A DNA stretch of 38,512 nucleotides, from IMG/VR virus record IMGVR_UViG_3300032268_001152, positions 1 to 38,512 of that record; one strand, given 5' to 3'. The position numbers were made by a program, and so were the translations under genes. The notes beneath the pieces were generated by a model. It saw only the letters and a program-made list of their open reading frames with translations. It did no database searches and was not told where the DNA came from. The stretch comes from a virus. Of this stretch, positions 7,869 to 16,219 are shown piece by piece. Position 1 is the stretch's first letter; each line of letters starts with the position of its first letter.

Positions 7869-8599
7869 TTTCTATGAGTGATAAGAAGTGTTTTTACTTA
7901 GACGGTCATATAAGTGTTGATCTTGTAAAAACAAATGAAATTCTAAGTGTCCTAGAAGACATAGAAAGAGGAGATATAAAAGAAGGCTTTAATCTCCTTA
8001 AGAAGTACGATGGGACAGATGATCTTAGACCTTCTGCACATGAGTACAGCAAAATATTTTTTAACTTTCTATTTCAAAATCACCTAAATCAAAAGATTAA
8101 TCTTCTAACGGGCAAGGATATGGTTCTATACCATATTCAAGTTAGAAGATTTTTTAAGGGATCAAGTTATATGCCGTGGCATAGAGACTCGTACCTAATT
8201 GATGATAGATCTGTAGGAAATATTCCACCTGCTTACAAGATAATTTTTTATCCAAAGTTTAGTGAGACCTCTACAAAAAGATTGACAGTTTTAAGAGGAA
8301 GTCACAATATTTTTCCTCCTTCAATTCACAGTAGTGAATTTATAAGTCCTGGATTTAGTAAGTTTGATAAGCAGCTTTTCAATATTCTAAAAATGGATGA
8401 TATTCACTCTGATAACTCAAAGATACTTCTATTTGACACTTCACTACTTCACAACGTTGTCAACAATGATGATGATAGTCCAAACACAAGATTAATATAC
8501 TCATTTCTAGAGCGTGACCAAATAACAGATGAAATGTTAATTCCGCCTCATGATAAGATAGTGACAGAATTTCTAAATTTTCAAAATTCAAAGATCTGA
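7865..8599 (+). CDS. Phytanoyl-CoA hydroxylase-like Fe(II)/2-oxoglutarate oxygenase
   Basis: A 244-residue double-stranded-beta-helix protein. The iron ligands are visible as H106-x-D108 in MPWHRDSY and a distal H196 in LLHNVVNND. R209 in NTRLIYSF is placed to bind 2-oxoglutarate. LRGSHNIFPPSIH in the middle fits the PhyH family. Numbering is from the GTG at 7865, which overlaps the previous stop; an ATG at 7874 is an equally possible start. Such enzymes hydroxylate or desaturate small substrates, and in this setting they may modify a sugar or its amino-acyl substituent. The substrate is not known. Confidence 0.72.
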   Translation: MISMSDKKCFYLDGHISVDLVKTNEILSVLEDIERGDIKEGFNLLKKYDGTDDLRPSAHEYSKIFFNFLFQNHLNQKINLLTGKDMVLYHIQVRRFFKGSSYMPWHRDSYLIDDRSVGNIPPAYKIIFYPKFSETSTKRLTVLRGSHNIFPPSIHSSEFISPGFSKFDKQLFNILKMDDIHSDNSKILLFDTSLLHNVVNNDDDSPNTRLIYSFLERDQITDEMLIPPHDKIVTEFLNFQNSKI

Positions 8600-8601
8600 C
8601 A

Positions 8602-9339
8602 GTGACACAGACAAAATTTGCAATAAGCATAGATGATATCACACCACACCCAAAGTCTTCTATTAGAGTACTTGACAGGTGTTTTGAGTTAATATCAGAG
8701 TTTCCTGATATTAAATTCAATTTATTTGTTCCAACTGCTTACTGGAGAACAATGCCATCTCCAATAGAAAGCATTTGTGAGCGACCATTAAATCTCTCAG
8801 AGTTTCCTGAATTTTGTGATTCTCTAAGAAGTCTTCCATTCAATAATTTTGAAATAGGACTACACGGTCACTTTCATGGAATTCCAGGTGTGTCTAACAA
8901 TGATGAGTTTAGATCAATTGGGTTTAAGGAGGCAGAAAATAAATTCAATCAAATGTTTGATGAAATTTATACAGCACGTCTCGACAATCACGTGAGGACG
9001 ATTTTTAGGCCGCCCGCATGGAGAATGTCTCCTGATGCAATAAATGCAGCATTTAGCTGCGGTATCAGTCTTTTAACACTTTCTCCAAAAGAGTACGCTC
9101 AGCAAACTTACTACAATGCACATAAGACTTCTGGAAAATTTACACTTTATGATGCAAATCCTCCATTTGATGAGCTATGTGAGAGTTTGTCAGACTCTAA
9201 GAAGTATGAAGTTGTTTATCATGCTTGTGAGTGGGACAAAAATTACCTAAGCAAGGATCTCACATTTCAGCTTAAGAATTGGATAAAGAAAAATTCTGAG
9301 AGACTGCAATTTTCATTTTTAAGTGGGATAGATCTATGA
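8602..9339 (+). CDS. Polysaccharide-deacetylase-like (NodB/DUF2334-type) protein
   Basis: A 245-residue protein with the order of motifs expected for metal-dependent carbohydrate deacetylases: SIDD with D11-D12 near the N-terminus, HGHFHG with H88-x3-H92 (zinc ligands), and FRPPAW at 135-140 (substrate groove). A late H in VVYHACEWD may be the catalytic histidine. Removal of N- or O-acetyl groups from a sugar is the likely reaction. The GTG start follows the previous stop by 2 bases, and its own stop overlaps the next ATG. It sits between an oxygenase and a glycosyltransferase in a tailoring block. No signal peptide is seen, so cytoplasmic action is expected. Confidence 0.68.
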   Translation: MTQTKFAISIDDITPHPKSSIRVLDRCFELISEFPDIKFNLFVPTAYWRTMPSPIESICERPLNLSEFPEFCDSLRSLPFNNFEIGLHGHFHGIPGVSNNDEFRSIGFKEAENKFNQMFDEIYTARLDNHVRTIFRPPAWRMSPDAINAAFSCGISLLTLSPKEYAQQTYYNAHKTSGKFTLYDANPPFDELCESLSDSKKYEVVYHACEWDKNYLSKDLTFQLKNWIKKNSERLQFSFLSGIDL

Positions 9340-10112
9340 CTTCTAAAAATTCTCTAACTGTTTATTTTGTGTCCTGTGCAACACCAAAGCTTGATGAAAT
9401 TGTCATTAGGAGCTTTAATAAGTTCTCTAAAAATTCAAATTTTGATGTTAAGTTTTTGATAGTTGAAAATACTGATTTTAATCTTAGACAGTATCTTGAA
9501 TCATGTGGTCTAATTGATAACTGTACTGTAATATCTAATAACAAAACTCAGCTCACTTACTCTTATGGTCATGGAGACGGATTAGAGTTTGCAAAGCATT
9601 TAATTGACACAGACTATGTTTTTACATGTCATAGTGATACTTGTGTGTCATCTTACAGTTTTTTTGATGAAATAGAAAAGTGTATTAATGAAGATGTAGA
9701 TCTTGCAGGCGTATGTGAGGATACACATCCAGACAGGGTGAGAGCATATCACTGTTCAGGTCTTCTTGTAAAGACAAATCTTTTCAAGACCATCTCATTA
9801 ATGCCTGATCTTCCAAAGATTGATACAACAGATCTTTTAACAGTTCACTGCAGGAATAGCAGTCTTAAGATGAAGCTTTTTAGAAATACATACAACGATT
9901 CAAATTTGTGTGATATCTGTAATTCACCTTTTAGAGAAATGGGTAAATCTTGTGGAGTTGATAGATGTCTAGACTCTAATGACAGTGTGATGTTCATTCA
10001 TCAAGGACGAGGAACATCAAAAATGTCTGGTGCTTATAATGCTGCAGCTAACAAAAAGGTATCGACTGATGAGTGGATAGATTTGTGCAATCAAATTATC
10101 TCATCAAATTAA
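9336..10112 (+). CDS. GT-A (family 2-like) glycosyltransferase
   Basis: A 258-residue protein starting in an ATGA overlap. The N-terminus (LTVYFVSCATPKLDEIVIRSF, 21 positions from residue 7) has the GT-A strand-helix layout, with FLIVENTD at 40-47 as the second strand. YVFTCHSDTCV at 94-104 supplies a DxD-like metal site (H99-S-D101). GLLVKTNLF after the acidic region is a typical acceptor-loop segment of GT2 relatives. The C-terminal part contains several cysteines (CDICNSPFREMGKSCGVDRC), unusual for the family and perhaps a small metal-binding element. Specificity is unknown. Confidence 0.62.
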   Translation: MTSKNSLTVYFVSCATPKLDEIVIRSFNKFSKNSNFDVKFLIVENTDFNLRQYLESCGLIDNCTVISNNKTQLTYSYGHGDGLEFAKHLIDTDYVFTCHSDTCVSSYSFFDEIEKCINEDVDLAGVCEDTHPDRVRAYHCSGLLVKTNLFKTISLMPDLPKIDTTDLLTVHCRNSSLKMKLFRNTYNDSNLCDICNSPFREMGKSCGVDRCLDSNDSVMFIHQGRGTSKMSGAYNAAANKKVSTDEWIDLCNQIISSN

Positions 10113-10115
10113 TTT

Positions 10116-10781
10116 ATGGGCAAGTCAGACCCACATATTTTCCAATTTTATAGACATCAAATTCCAGATCAAGAGTATCAAAAGGTCGCTTTTTTAGGGT
10201 TCTCTGGGCCTAGCTCATTTACTAATTCAATTCGTTCAAAACAAAAACACTTCTTTGATTTGACACTTGAAAACTGGAACATAAATGATAAGACGTGGAA
10301 TTTACAAAATGACTATGACTTTGTAATCTGCACAAGATGTCCTTATTTTTCCAAGAATCCAAAGCAATTTATTCAAAATTGCATCTCAATGACTCAAAAA
10401 AGTCAAAATGCTGCTATATTTCTTGATTGGGGTCTTGGAGATCACTGGCGCTTTGAAAACTTTAAAATAGGATGGATAAAAAATGGAGATCATGAGTTTG
10501 CATACAACAAAGACAATCTCCTATGGTCCTGCATTTGGAAAGATGAATTTTTAGAAAATAGTGAATTCATTAAGTTTTGTGAAAGAGTAAAAAAGTTCAA
10601 TTATTTTGATGTCAAGAATGCAATTATTGAAGAAGTTCCTGTAATTCTAAACTTAGACAATGACAAATTTTTAAAAGACAAGGGTTATCAATTAAAGTGT
10701 GATCTATTGTCTCTTTGGGAAGATCAACCACAACTTTACATTTCTCTATTGATTCAAAAGAGCTACAATACTACATTATGA
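10116..10781 (+). CDS. Unrecognised protein, possibly a degenerate methyltransferase
   Basis: A 221-residue protein not firmly recognised. It shows a Rossmann-like start VAFLGFSGPSSFTNSI, a YDFVICTRCPYF strand and an AAIFLDWGLGDHWRF strand-loop, the spacing expected of motifs I, IV and V in class I methyltransferases. The glycine-rich motif I is not canonical. It is rich in Trp and aromatic residues. It follows a glycosyltransferase by 3 bases and overlaps the oxidoreductase start (ATGA), so it belongs to the same operon. It may modify a sugar or be a catalytically dead partner; neither can be shown. Confidence 0.5.
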   Translation: MGKSDPHIFQFYRHQIPDQEYQKVAFLGFSGPSSFTNSIRSKQKHFFDLTLENWNINDKTWNLQNDYDFVICTRCPYFSKNPKQFIQNCISMTQKSQNAAIFLDWGLGDHWRFENFKIGWIKNGDHEFAYNKDNLLWSCIWKDEFLENSEFIKFCERVKKFNYFDVKNAIIEEVPVILNLDNDKFLKDKGYQLKCDLLSLWEDQPQLYISLLIQKSYNTTL

Positions 10782-11809
10782 TAAATCGGTATCGAATAGG
10801 CTTTTATGGGTTTGGAAAGCGTGCAAGAAATATCTACCTTCCTCTGATCAGAAAATTTGAAGAAAAGTATGAGGTCTCTGGTTTCTTTAGAAGAAATTCT
10901 AATTTAGCAATAGGAGATTCACAATTACTTAATTTAGAGTATCACAAGAATCCAAGCGATCTCTTCAAATGCTCGGATGCTATTATTATCTCTGTTCCAG
11001 AAGCAGCTCAAGAGGATTGCTTGCAATCCGTCTCTAGTTTTGAAGGAACAGTTCTTCTTGAGACTCCTGTGAGTAGCCCAAGAGCTGTAGAATTGTCCAA
11101 AGGAATGAAGGTGGGTGTAATAGAACAGTGGATACACACACCTGTTGAACATATCAAGTCTATAATATACAGCACAGGAACACTCGAAAGACCGAGAATT
11201 GTCCAGAATAATTTTCGATCATATGACTATCATGCAATAGCACAGATGAGGTCTTATTTGAGTGCAAAGACGCCTAGATTAGTTTCATGTTTTGCATCTT
11301 CTGTTAACCTTCCACGGCACTTTGGAAACAGCGGAGATCTCTTAAAAGAGCAGTTAGAGACGTTTGATATGTCAACAATTCAGATGACAGATGGCGCTCT
11401 AATTCAGCATAATTTTTCATATGCACATAAAACAAGCCCATTAAGGGGAATTCAAAGTATGAATTGCATTTCCAGCAATGGAAGTATTTTGACAGGAAGA
11501 ATTCAAGATAAGACAAATGATTGCGAAATATTCGATGTCAGAATTCTTGAAAATGAAAATGTCAAGACTCACAACGCTGTAATAGAATACGAAGAAGGCC
11601 AGATGTCATCCATCACTTTAAGTTCTCTTGGAATAGCATGGAACACACCTCTCATTGGACTAAATGATCAGGAAATAGCAATTTCTAAAGTCTTAGAGAA
11701 TGCAGAAAGGGGTGCTTTATACAGCACTAAAGATGCATTTATAGATTCAATGATGATGAGAGCTATAAAAATAGCAGGTCAAAATAACGAAATTGTGAGA
11801 TTTCAATGA
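10778..11809 (+). CDS. Gfo/Idh/MocA-family oxidoreductase
   Basis: The start is set at ATG 10778, which forms an ATGA overlap with the previous stop and begins directly before the dinucleotide fold; an in-frame ATG at 10715 would add 21 residues before the fold. The 343-residue length fits the family. RIGFYGFGKRARNIY at 6-20 is the NAD(P)-binding glycine motif. AIIISVPEAAQED and the following LLETPVSSP correspond to the conserved region after the fold, though the usual EKP is ETP. QWIHTPVEHIKSII starts the alpha/beta substrate domain. Members oxidise or reduce sugar hydroxyls, often in making unusual nucleotide sugars. The substrate here is unknown. Confidence 0.75.
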   Translation: MINRYRIGFYGFGKRARNIYLPLIRKFEEKYEVSGFFRRNSNLAIGDSQLLNLEYHKNPSDLFKCSDAIIISVPEAAQEDCLQSVSSFEGTVLLETPVSSPRAVELSKGMKVGVIEQWIHTPVEHIKSIIYSTGTLERPRIVQNNFRSYDYHAIAQMRSYLSAKTPRLVSCFASSVNLPRHFGNSGDLLKEQLETFDMSTIQMTDGALIQHNFSYAHKTSPLRGIQSMNCISSNGSILTGRIQDKTNDCEIFDVRILENENVKTHNAVIEYEEGQMSSITLSSLGIAWNTPLIGLNDQEIAISKVLENAERGALYSTKDAFIDSMMMRAIKIAGQNNEIVRFQ

Positions 11810-12762
11810 AGATCTACTTTAACAGAAGGCCTGTTGAAGGTCCCTGGGGCGGTGGATCAAAAGTGCTCAAGGCGTTGATAGATGAGTCGATTGCTAGAGG
11901 ACATACAGTTCTTTATGAAGATCAGTTAAGATTCGACAAGTCAATTGATGTGCTGTTCTGTGTAGATCCTCGTCCGAGCTCCCTGGTGACATTCCGTGAC
12001 ATCCTAAATCATAGAATGATCAATCACCATGCCTTGATGGTCCAACGCATAGGTGACCTCGGAACACATGGCAAACCTGATTTGTTTGAACTAGTTTCTC
12101 AAACAGTCAAATATTCAGACATTGCAATATTTCCAAGTGTTTGGGCACTAGATTATCTAAACAACAAGACACTAAGATCATTTGTAATACCAAATGCTCC
12201 TCACACTAAATTCACTAGTTTAGATAATAAGTTAGTTCCATTTCTTGAAGGAGACAAAATAAAGATTGTGTCTCATCATTGGTCAAATAATTCAATGAAG
12301 GGATTTGATCTCTACAAATCTCTTGATCTTTTCATAAGACAAAAGAGGCTTATTAATAGAGAGTTCACCTTCATTGGAAGGCATCCAGAAGGAACAATTT
12401 TTGATAGACAGCTTGATCCTCTTGACATAGAGGGTCTTGTTAGTGAAATTCCAAAGCACAATGTGTATGTCACTGCTTCTAAACTTGAAGCAGGTGCAAA
12501 TCATGTTTTGGAGGCAATATCACTAGGACTTCCTGTTCTATACCACAAGGACGGTGGTAGCATAAACGAATACTGCTTAAATTATGGAATGCAGTATGAT
12601 AACTTTGATCAACTTATCAACATTTTAAAAGATGATGCTCTTCTAAAGTCACTCATCGATAGAGTGAATTCAAATAGACCAAAAAGAAATTTGAACAATA
12701 TGGCTTCCGAATATCTAGAATTAATCGAGTTAGAACTAGAGAGAAAAAATAATGGCAGGTAA
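11806..12762 (+). CDS. Family 4-like glycosyltransferase
   Basis: A 318-residue GT-B protein with ATGA-coupled start. The N-terminus has GPWGGGSKVLKALIDESIAR, the acceptor-domain glycine loop plus helix. VIPNAPH is the interdomain segment, SHHWSNNSMKGFDLY replaces the usual K-G phosphate motif, and SKLEAGANHVLEAISLGLP near 225-243 is the donor-binding E-x7-E element. Its 3' end overlaps the next gene by 11 bases. The assigned family is well supported; the transferred sugar is not. Confidence 0.8.
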   Translation: MKIYFNRRPVEGPWGGGSKVLKALIDESIARGHTVLYEDQLRFDKSIDVLFCVDPRPSSLVTFRDILNHRMINHHALMVQRIGDLGTHGKPDLFELVSQTVKYSDIAIFPSVWALDYLNNKTLRSFVIPNAPHTKFTSLDNKLVPFLEGDKIKIVSHHWSNNSMKGFDLYKSLDLFIRQKRLINREFTFIGRHPEGTIFDRQLDPLDIEGLVSEIPKHNVYVTASKLEAGANHVLEAISLGLPVLYHKDGGSINEYCLNYGMQYDNFDQLINILKDDALLKSLIDRVNSNRPKRNLNNMASEYLELIELELERKNNGR

Positions 12763-13474
12763 TAATATATTGCACAATGTTTCATTTGATCTAGACACTA
12801 GAAAAGAAATTTCTCAAGAAATTTTAAATTGTATTTCATCTGTGAACAAAACATCTGATTTTGAGATCCTAGTTGTAGGATCGCCAAATGCCTGGGAAGT
12901 TCAGGACATTGATGAGGAAATTTCTATGCGATCACATTTACTGTGCCTTGATCTTTCTGAAAAGACTAATTTTGAAGTTGTTGAGAAAAAATATAAGACT
13001 GCAAATCACATAGTGACTAATTTTTTCAATCACGAATTTAAAAAAAAGTTTGATATAATTGTAAGTCGATGGATGTTTCATCACTTAACGTCATTAGAAA
13101 AAAGACTTTTTTACAGTAAGTGCAAGTCAATTCTAAACTCCAGTGGGTGTTGCATAGTAGTTGACTATTTTTTTAATGACTTCTTGAGTATTGAAGAAAG
13201 AATTAAAGTTGGAATAGAGCATATGTCATACAGAAGGGTCAATGCAGATCCACCTTTTAGTGACCCAAGTGATGAAAAGCTAATAAAACAGATCATAAAT
13301 GCAGAAGTTGCAAATCACAGAGGCGGAAAAATGGATTCCGTAAAGAATGTGACACAATATTCTGAAGAATCTAATTTTTATACGACATCCAAACTTACAA
13401 TAGATTCACTCAAATACGACAGACCTGATCTTTGGGGTCAATACAAGCTGACTTCATTCATGAAAAATGAGTAA
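12752..13474 (+). CDS. Class I SAM-dependent methyltransferase-like protein
   Basis: A 240-residue protein with a degenerate motif I (ILVVGSPNAWEV), an acidic strand end LLCLDLSE for the SAM ribose, and IIVSRWMFHHLTSLEKR followed by GCCIVVDYFF, which closely match the motif IV helix and strand of class I methyltransferases. The missing G-x-G-x-G makes catalysis uncertain. It overlaps its upstream neighbour by 11 bases and its downstream neighbour by 8. Methylation of a sugar in the island's glycan is the contextual guess. Confidence 0.58.
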   Translation: MAGNNILHNVSFDLDTRKEISQEILNCISSVNKTSDFEILVVGSPNAWEVQDIDEEISMRSHLLCLDLSEKTNFEVVEKKYKTANHIVTNFFNHEFKKKFDIIVSRWMFHHLTSLEKRLFYSKCKSILNSSGCCIVVDYFFNDFLSIEERIKVGIEHMSYRRVNADPPFSDPSDEKLIKQIINAEVANHRGGKMDSVKNVTQYSEESNFYTTSKLTIDSLKYDRPDLWGQYKLTSFMKNE

Positions 13475-14642
13475 ATTAGATAAGAAAATAGCAGTTTTTG
13501 CGGGCGATTTATTTTGGAGCAGTATTCCTTATGACTCTCTAAATGTCTATAGAGAAGTCTCTAGGCAATATAACTGCTCACTTGTCATGTTTGAAAACGA
13601 CTTAAGACTTACAAAAAACTTTTCTGGAAATGAAAAGTTTTATTTTGACAAGTCTTTGTTTGCATCTTGTAGTGGTTTAAGAACAGTAAGAAATTGGAAT
13701 GATTTTAAGATTCTAACAAATGATTACGATGCAATTCTGTCAGGTCCAAAACTCTTTCCAAAAACAAGAAGGCCAGGCATAACTTTAAATGATGTGAAAC
13801 CCAATTGGATTCTTTGGGACATAGGCGGTGCAGACATTCTCACTGACTGTTCATCAATTCGTCCTTATTCATCATTAGTGAAAGGTCCTGTGTGGAAGTC
13901 ATGGTGTGAGAGAATTTACCATGGATCTTCTGCACATGTCGTAGGATCAACACATTATGATTACTATTATGACACATTCTCAGGAGTTGGTAAGCCTATA
14001 AGTTGCAATGAGTTTTTTAAAAAATACGAATTAGATGTAAGCAAGTCAACGCTCTTAATTGCTCCATCAAACCCATCATCTCACACAAGTCAGCTTCTTG
14101 AAAACATGAAGAATATTGATAGATTGATTGACTTGTGTGAGAAGAATAGAATTCAAATTCTTCTAAAGACATATCCTCATGACTATGTTTATCATGAAAA
14201 AGATGGACAAGGCACAGGAGTCTATAAAAGACAGTCAGTTCACAATAGTGAAAAAACGCAGTTTCAGTTTTTTAATGAGATGTATAAGTCCATAAAGGTA
14301 ATTGAGAGTCAGGACCACTTTAGCGCAATAAAATACAGTGATTATTTGTTCAATATGTCTGGAAGCCATATTGCATGGGAAACTGCATTTTCTAAATGTA
14401 GAAGCTTTTCAATGAATTACTCAAGTCAAAAGTACTTTGGAGGTGTTCAGTACTTACCCCCATACATCAAATTTCCAGATGATATCGTAAATTCTGAGAT
14501 TCAAGAATTAGATTCTTTTATAAGTCTAAAGAATGATCAGAATTCATTGATTAAAGAAAAAATGTCACCATGGATTTCAAAGACGTTATTTGAGAATCAA
14601 GTCAATCATGCACTTGATAAAATTCTAAACAACACACTATAA
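13467..14642 (+). CDS. GT-B-like transferase, possibly CDP-glycerol/polysialyltransferase type
   Basis: A 391-residue protein of uncertain family. The N-terminal half contains AVFAGDLFWSSIPYDS and WILWDIGGADIL; the C-terminal half contains LLIAPSNPSSHT, then IQILLKTYPHDYVY, then IKYSDYLFNMSGSHIAWETA. The late S-D-x-x-x-x-x-S-G-S-x-x-x-E arrangement resembles the donor-binding end of CDP-glycerol glycerophosphotransferases and related capsule transferases. The H-x-Y-x-H residues around YPHDYVYHEKDG may be catalytic. It directly precedes the NeuB-like gene, which would fit a transferase using a CMP-activated sugar, but this is inference. No transmembrane helix is apparent. Confidence 0.48.
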   Translation: MSKLDKKIAVFAGDLFWSSIPYDSLNVYREVSRQYNCSLVMFENDLRLTKNFSGNEKFYFDKSLFASCSGLRTVRNWNDFKILTNDYDAILSGPKLFPKTRRPGITLNDVKPNWILWDIGGADILTDCSSIRPYSSLVKGPVWKSWCERIYHGSSAHVVGSTHYDYYYDTFSGVGKPISCNEFFKKYELDVSKSTLLIAPSNPSSHTSQLLENMKNIDRLIDLCEKNRIQILLKTYPHDYVYHEKDGQGTGVYKRQSVHNSEKTQFQFFNEMYKSIKVIESQDHFSAIKYSDYLFNMSGSHIAWETAFSKCRSFSMNYSSQKYFGGVQYLPPYIKFPDDIVNSEIQELDSFISLKNDQNSLIKEKMSPWISKTLFENQVNHALDKILNNTL

Positions 14643-14667
14643 TTCTGTAAGTAAAAATGGTGATAAC

Positions 14668-15354
14668 GTGGTAGAGATTATATCTGAGATTGGAATTAAT
14701 CATAATGGTGACTTTCGTCTTATTGAAGAGCTAATAAGACAATCATCTGCAGGAGGATCTGATTTTGCTAAGTTTCAATTGTACTCTTCTGAAAGAGTTT
14801 TCGGAGATGATTCTAGAAAGAAGAATGAGTTTACCTTTGATCAGGTAAAGACAATTAAGCAAATTTGTGATGCTTATGATATAAATTTTTTTGCATCTGT
14901 TTTTGATGAAGAAAAACTAAATTGGTGTTGCGATCTTAATGTAAGTCACATTAAGATTGCGAGTAGAACTTTAAAAAAAGAACCTACGCTTTGCAAAGAG
15001 ATTATTCAGAAAAATTTAAAGACTTATATTTCTCTTGGAATGTGGGAGGATGAACTTCCATTTATTAATAAGAACGTTTTTTATTTCAACTGCATCTCTA
15101 AGTACCCAACAAGTATTTTAGATCTAAAGAATGTCAATTTTTTGCCATATCAAAATAATGTTGTCGGTTATAGTGATCATTCTTATGGAATTGCTAGCTG
15201 TCTGAACCAAATAGCAAAAGGTGCATCAATCATTGAAAAGCATTTTACTCTAAACAAAGGCATGGTTGGAAATGATCACGTAGGATCAATGACCTTAGAT
15301 GAACTTAAGATTCTAAGAGAATTAGGTGATCAGATATCTTTTCTTAATAGATAA
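14668..15354 (+). CDS. neuB: NeuB-like nonulosonate (sialic-acid family) synthase, SAF domain absent
   Basis: A 228-residue TIM-barrel protein with the NeuB signatures in order: EIGINHNGD at 7-15, AKFQ at 34-37, FFASVFD at 74-80, HIKIAS at 94-99, the Y-P-T triplet at 146-148, VGYSDHSYG at 166-174, IEKHFTL at 189-195 and NDHVGS at 202-207. NeuB enzymes condense phosphoenolpyruvate with an N-acetylated hexosamine to give a nine-carbon acid. Typical members are ~340-350 residues and carry a C-terminal SAF (antifreeze-like) domain, which is missing here: the gene stops soon after the barrel. The GTG at 14668 is the only start that keeps the first motif. The neuA gene lies two genes downstream. 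Confidence 0.8.
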   Translation: MVEIISEIGINHNGDFRLIEELIRQSSAGGSDFAKFQLYSSERVFGDDSRKKNEFTFDQVKTIKQICDAYDINFFASVFDEEKLNWCCDLNVSHIKIASRTLKKEPTLCKEIIQKNLKTYISLGMWEDELPFINKNVFYFNCISKYPTSILDLKNVNFLPYQNNVVGYSDHSYGIASCLNQIAKGASIIEKHFTLNKGMVGNDHVGSMTLDELKILRELGDQISFLNR

Positions 15355-15370
15355 GTGAGAATATTAATTT

Positions 15371-16219
15371 ATGAAGTCTCTTGTATGTGGAATGCCTGTG
15401 GGTCCCGATGAGGATAGAGGTATTAAGTTTGCAATAAACTGTATTGATATAAGCCTTAAGAGAGCTTCAAGCTCTGTTCATACAGTTTGGCATCTAATGT
15501 TAGATCCGCTTATAGACAATAATGAGAATAAAAAAAAGTTTATTGATCTATTTGGAGATCGTATTAAATTTTTCTCATTAGAAAAAGATAGCGCATTAAA
15601 GAGGGTAAAAGATAAGTGTGGTGATGTTCACGGACATTTACTTGATGCTCTAGCGCAGACTGCAGACTCCGAGTACTTTTGTATTCATGACTCTGATATT
15701 GTTTTTCTTAAGAAGAATTGGGATGAGTATCTTATTGGTCTTTTTGAATCAGATAAAGATTTGATTGTTGTCGGTCCTGAGTCTCCTCTCTCTGATGGGT
15801 GGAGAAATGTGCCAACTTCAATGATTGTTGCTTTTAAGACACATGACTTTAAGCAGCTAGGAATAACACTAAACAAGACTTATTCATCTCTTTCTAAGTT
15901 TCCGAATGCAGGAATAAATGCAGGAGGATCTGTGACAGTCGATAAAAACAATCAAAAATACTGGAACAGAGAATTAGGAGCCAAGGTATATCTTGAAACA
16001 GGATATGAGCTTGTTCCCGCTCTAGTAGACTCTGGAAAGAAATGGATAACTCTAAAGACTAAGCTAGGTGACAATAAGACACAGTGGTATTATGACCTAG
16101 ACAATAAACTTTTTGCATCGCATATGACAGGATCATTTGTAAGACCCTGGGGAAGCAATGTTAGAAAACTTTGGTCTGAAAGAATTGAAAAAGAGATTGA
16201 AGAGGAATCATCTATATGA
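15371..16219 (+). CDS. GT-A glycosyltransferase-like protein
   Basis: A 282-residue protein with [11 protein letters not shown] at 102-112, giving a D107-S-D109 metal-binding motif in the position expected of GT-A enzymes. [20 protein letters not shown] and [13 protein letters not shown] follow as likely donor- and acceptor-binding loops, and [11 protein letters not shown] near the end may be the C-terminal metal or substrate contact. The ATG start lies 16 bases after the neuB-like stop with only a weak ribosome-binding site. The stop overlaps the next ATG (ATGA). Placed between neuB and neuA genes, it may use the sugar they make; this is not shown by sequence. Confidence 0.62.
   Translation: MKSLVCGMPVGPDEDRGIKFAINCIDISLKRASSSVHTVWHLMLDPLIDNNENKKKFIDLFGDRIKFFSLEKDSALKRVKDKCGDVHGHLLDALAQTADSEYFCIHDSDIVFLKKNWDEYLIGLFESDKDLIVVGPESPLSDGWRNVPTSMIVAFKTHDFKQLGITLNKTYSSLSKFPNAGINAGGSVTVDKNNQKYWNRELGAKVYLETGYELVPALVDSGKKWITLKTKLGDNKTQWYYDLDNKLFASHMTGSFVRPWGSNVRKLWSERIEKEIEEESSI

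Noticed and set aside
10715-10777. Longer N-terminus for the Gfo/Idh/MocA oxidoreductase from ATG 10715
   Set aside because: The extension lies within the previous gene and precedes the dinucleotide fold. The ATG at 10778 forms the ATGA overlap typical of this operon.
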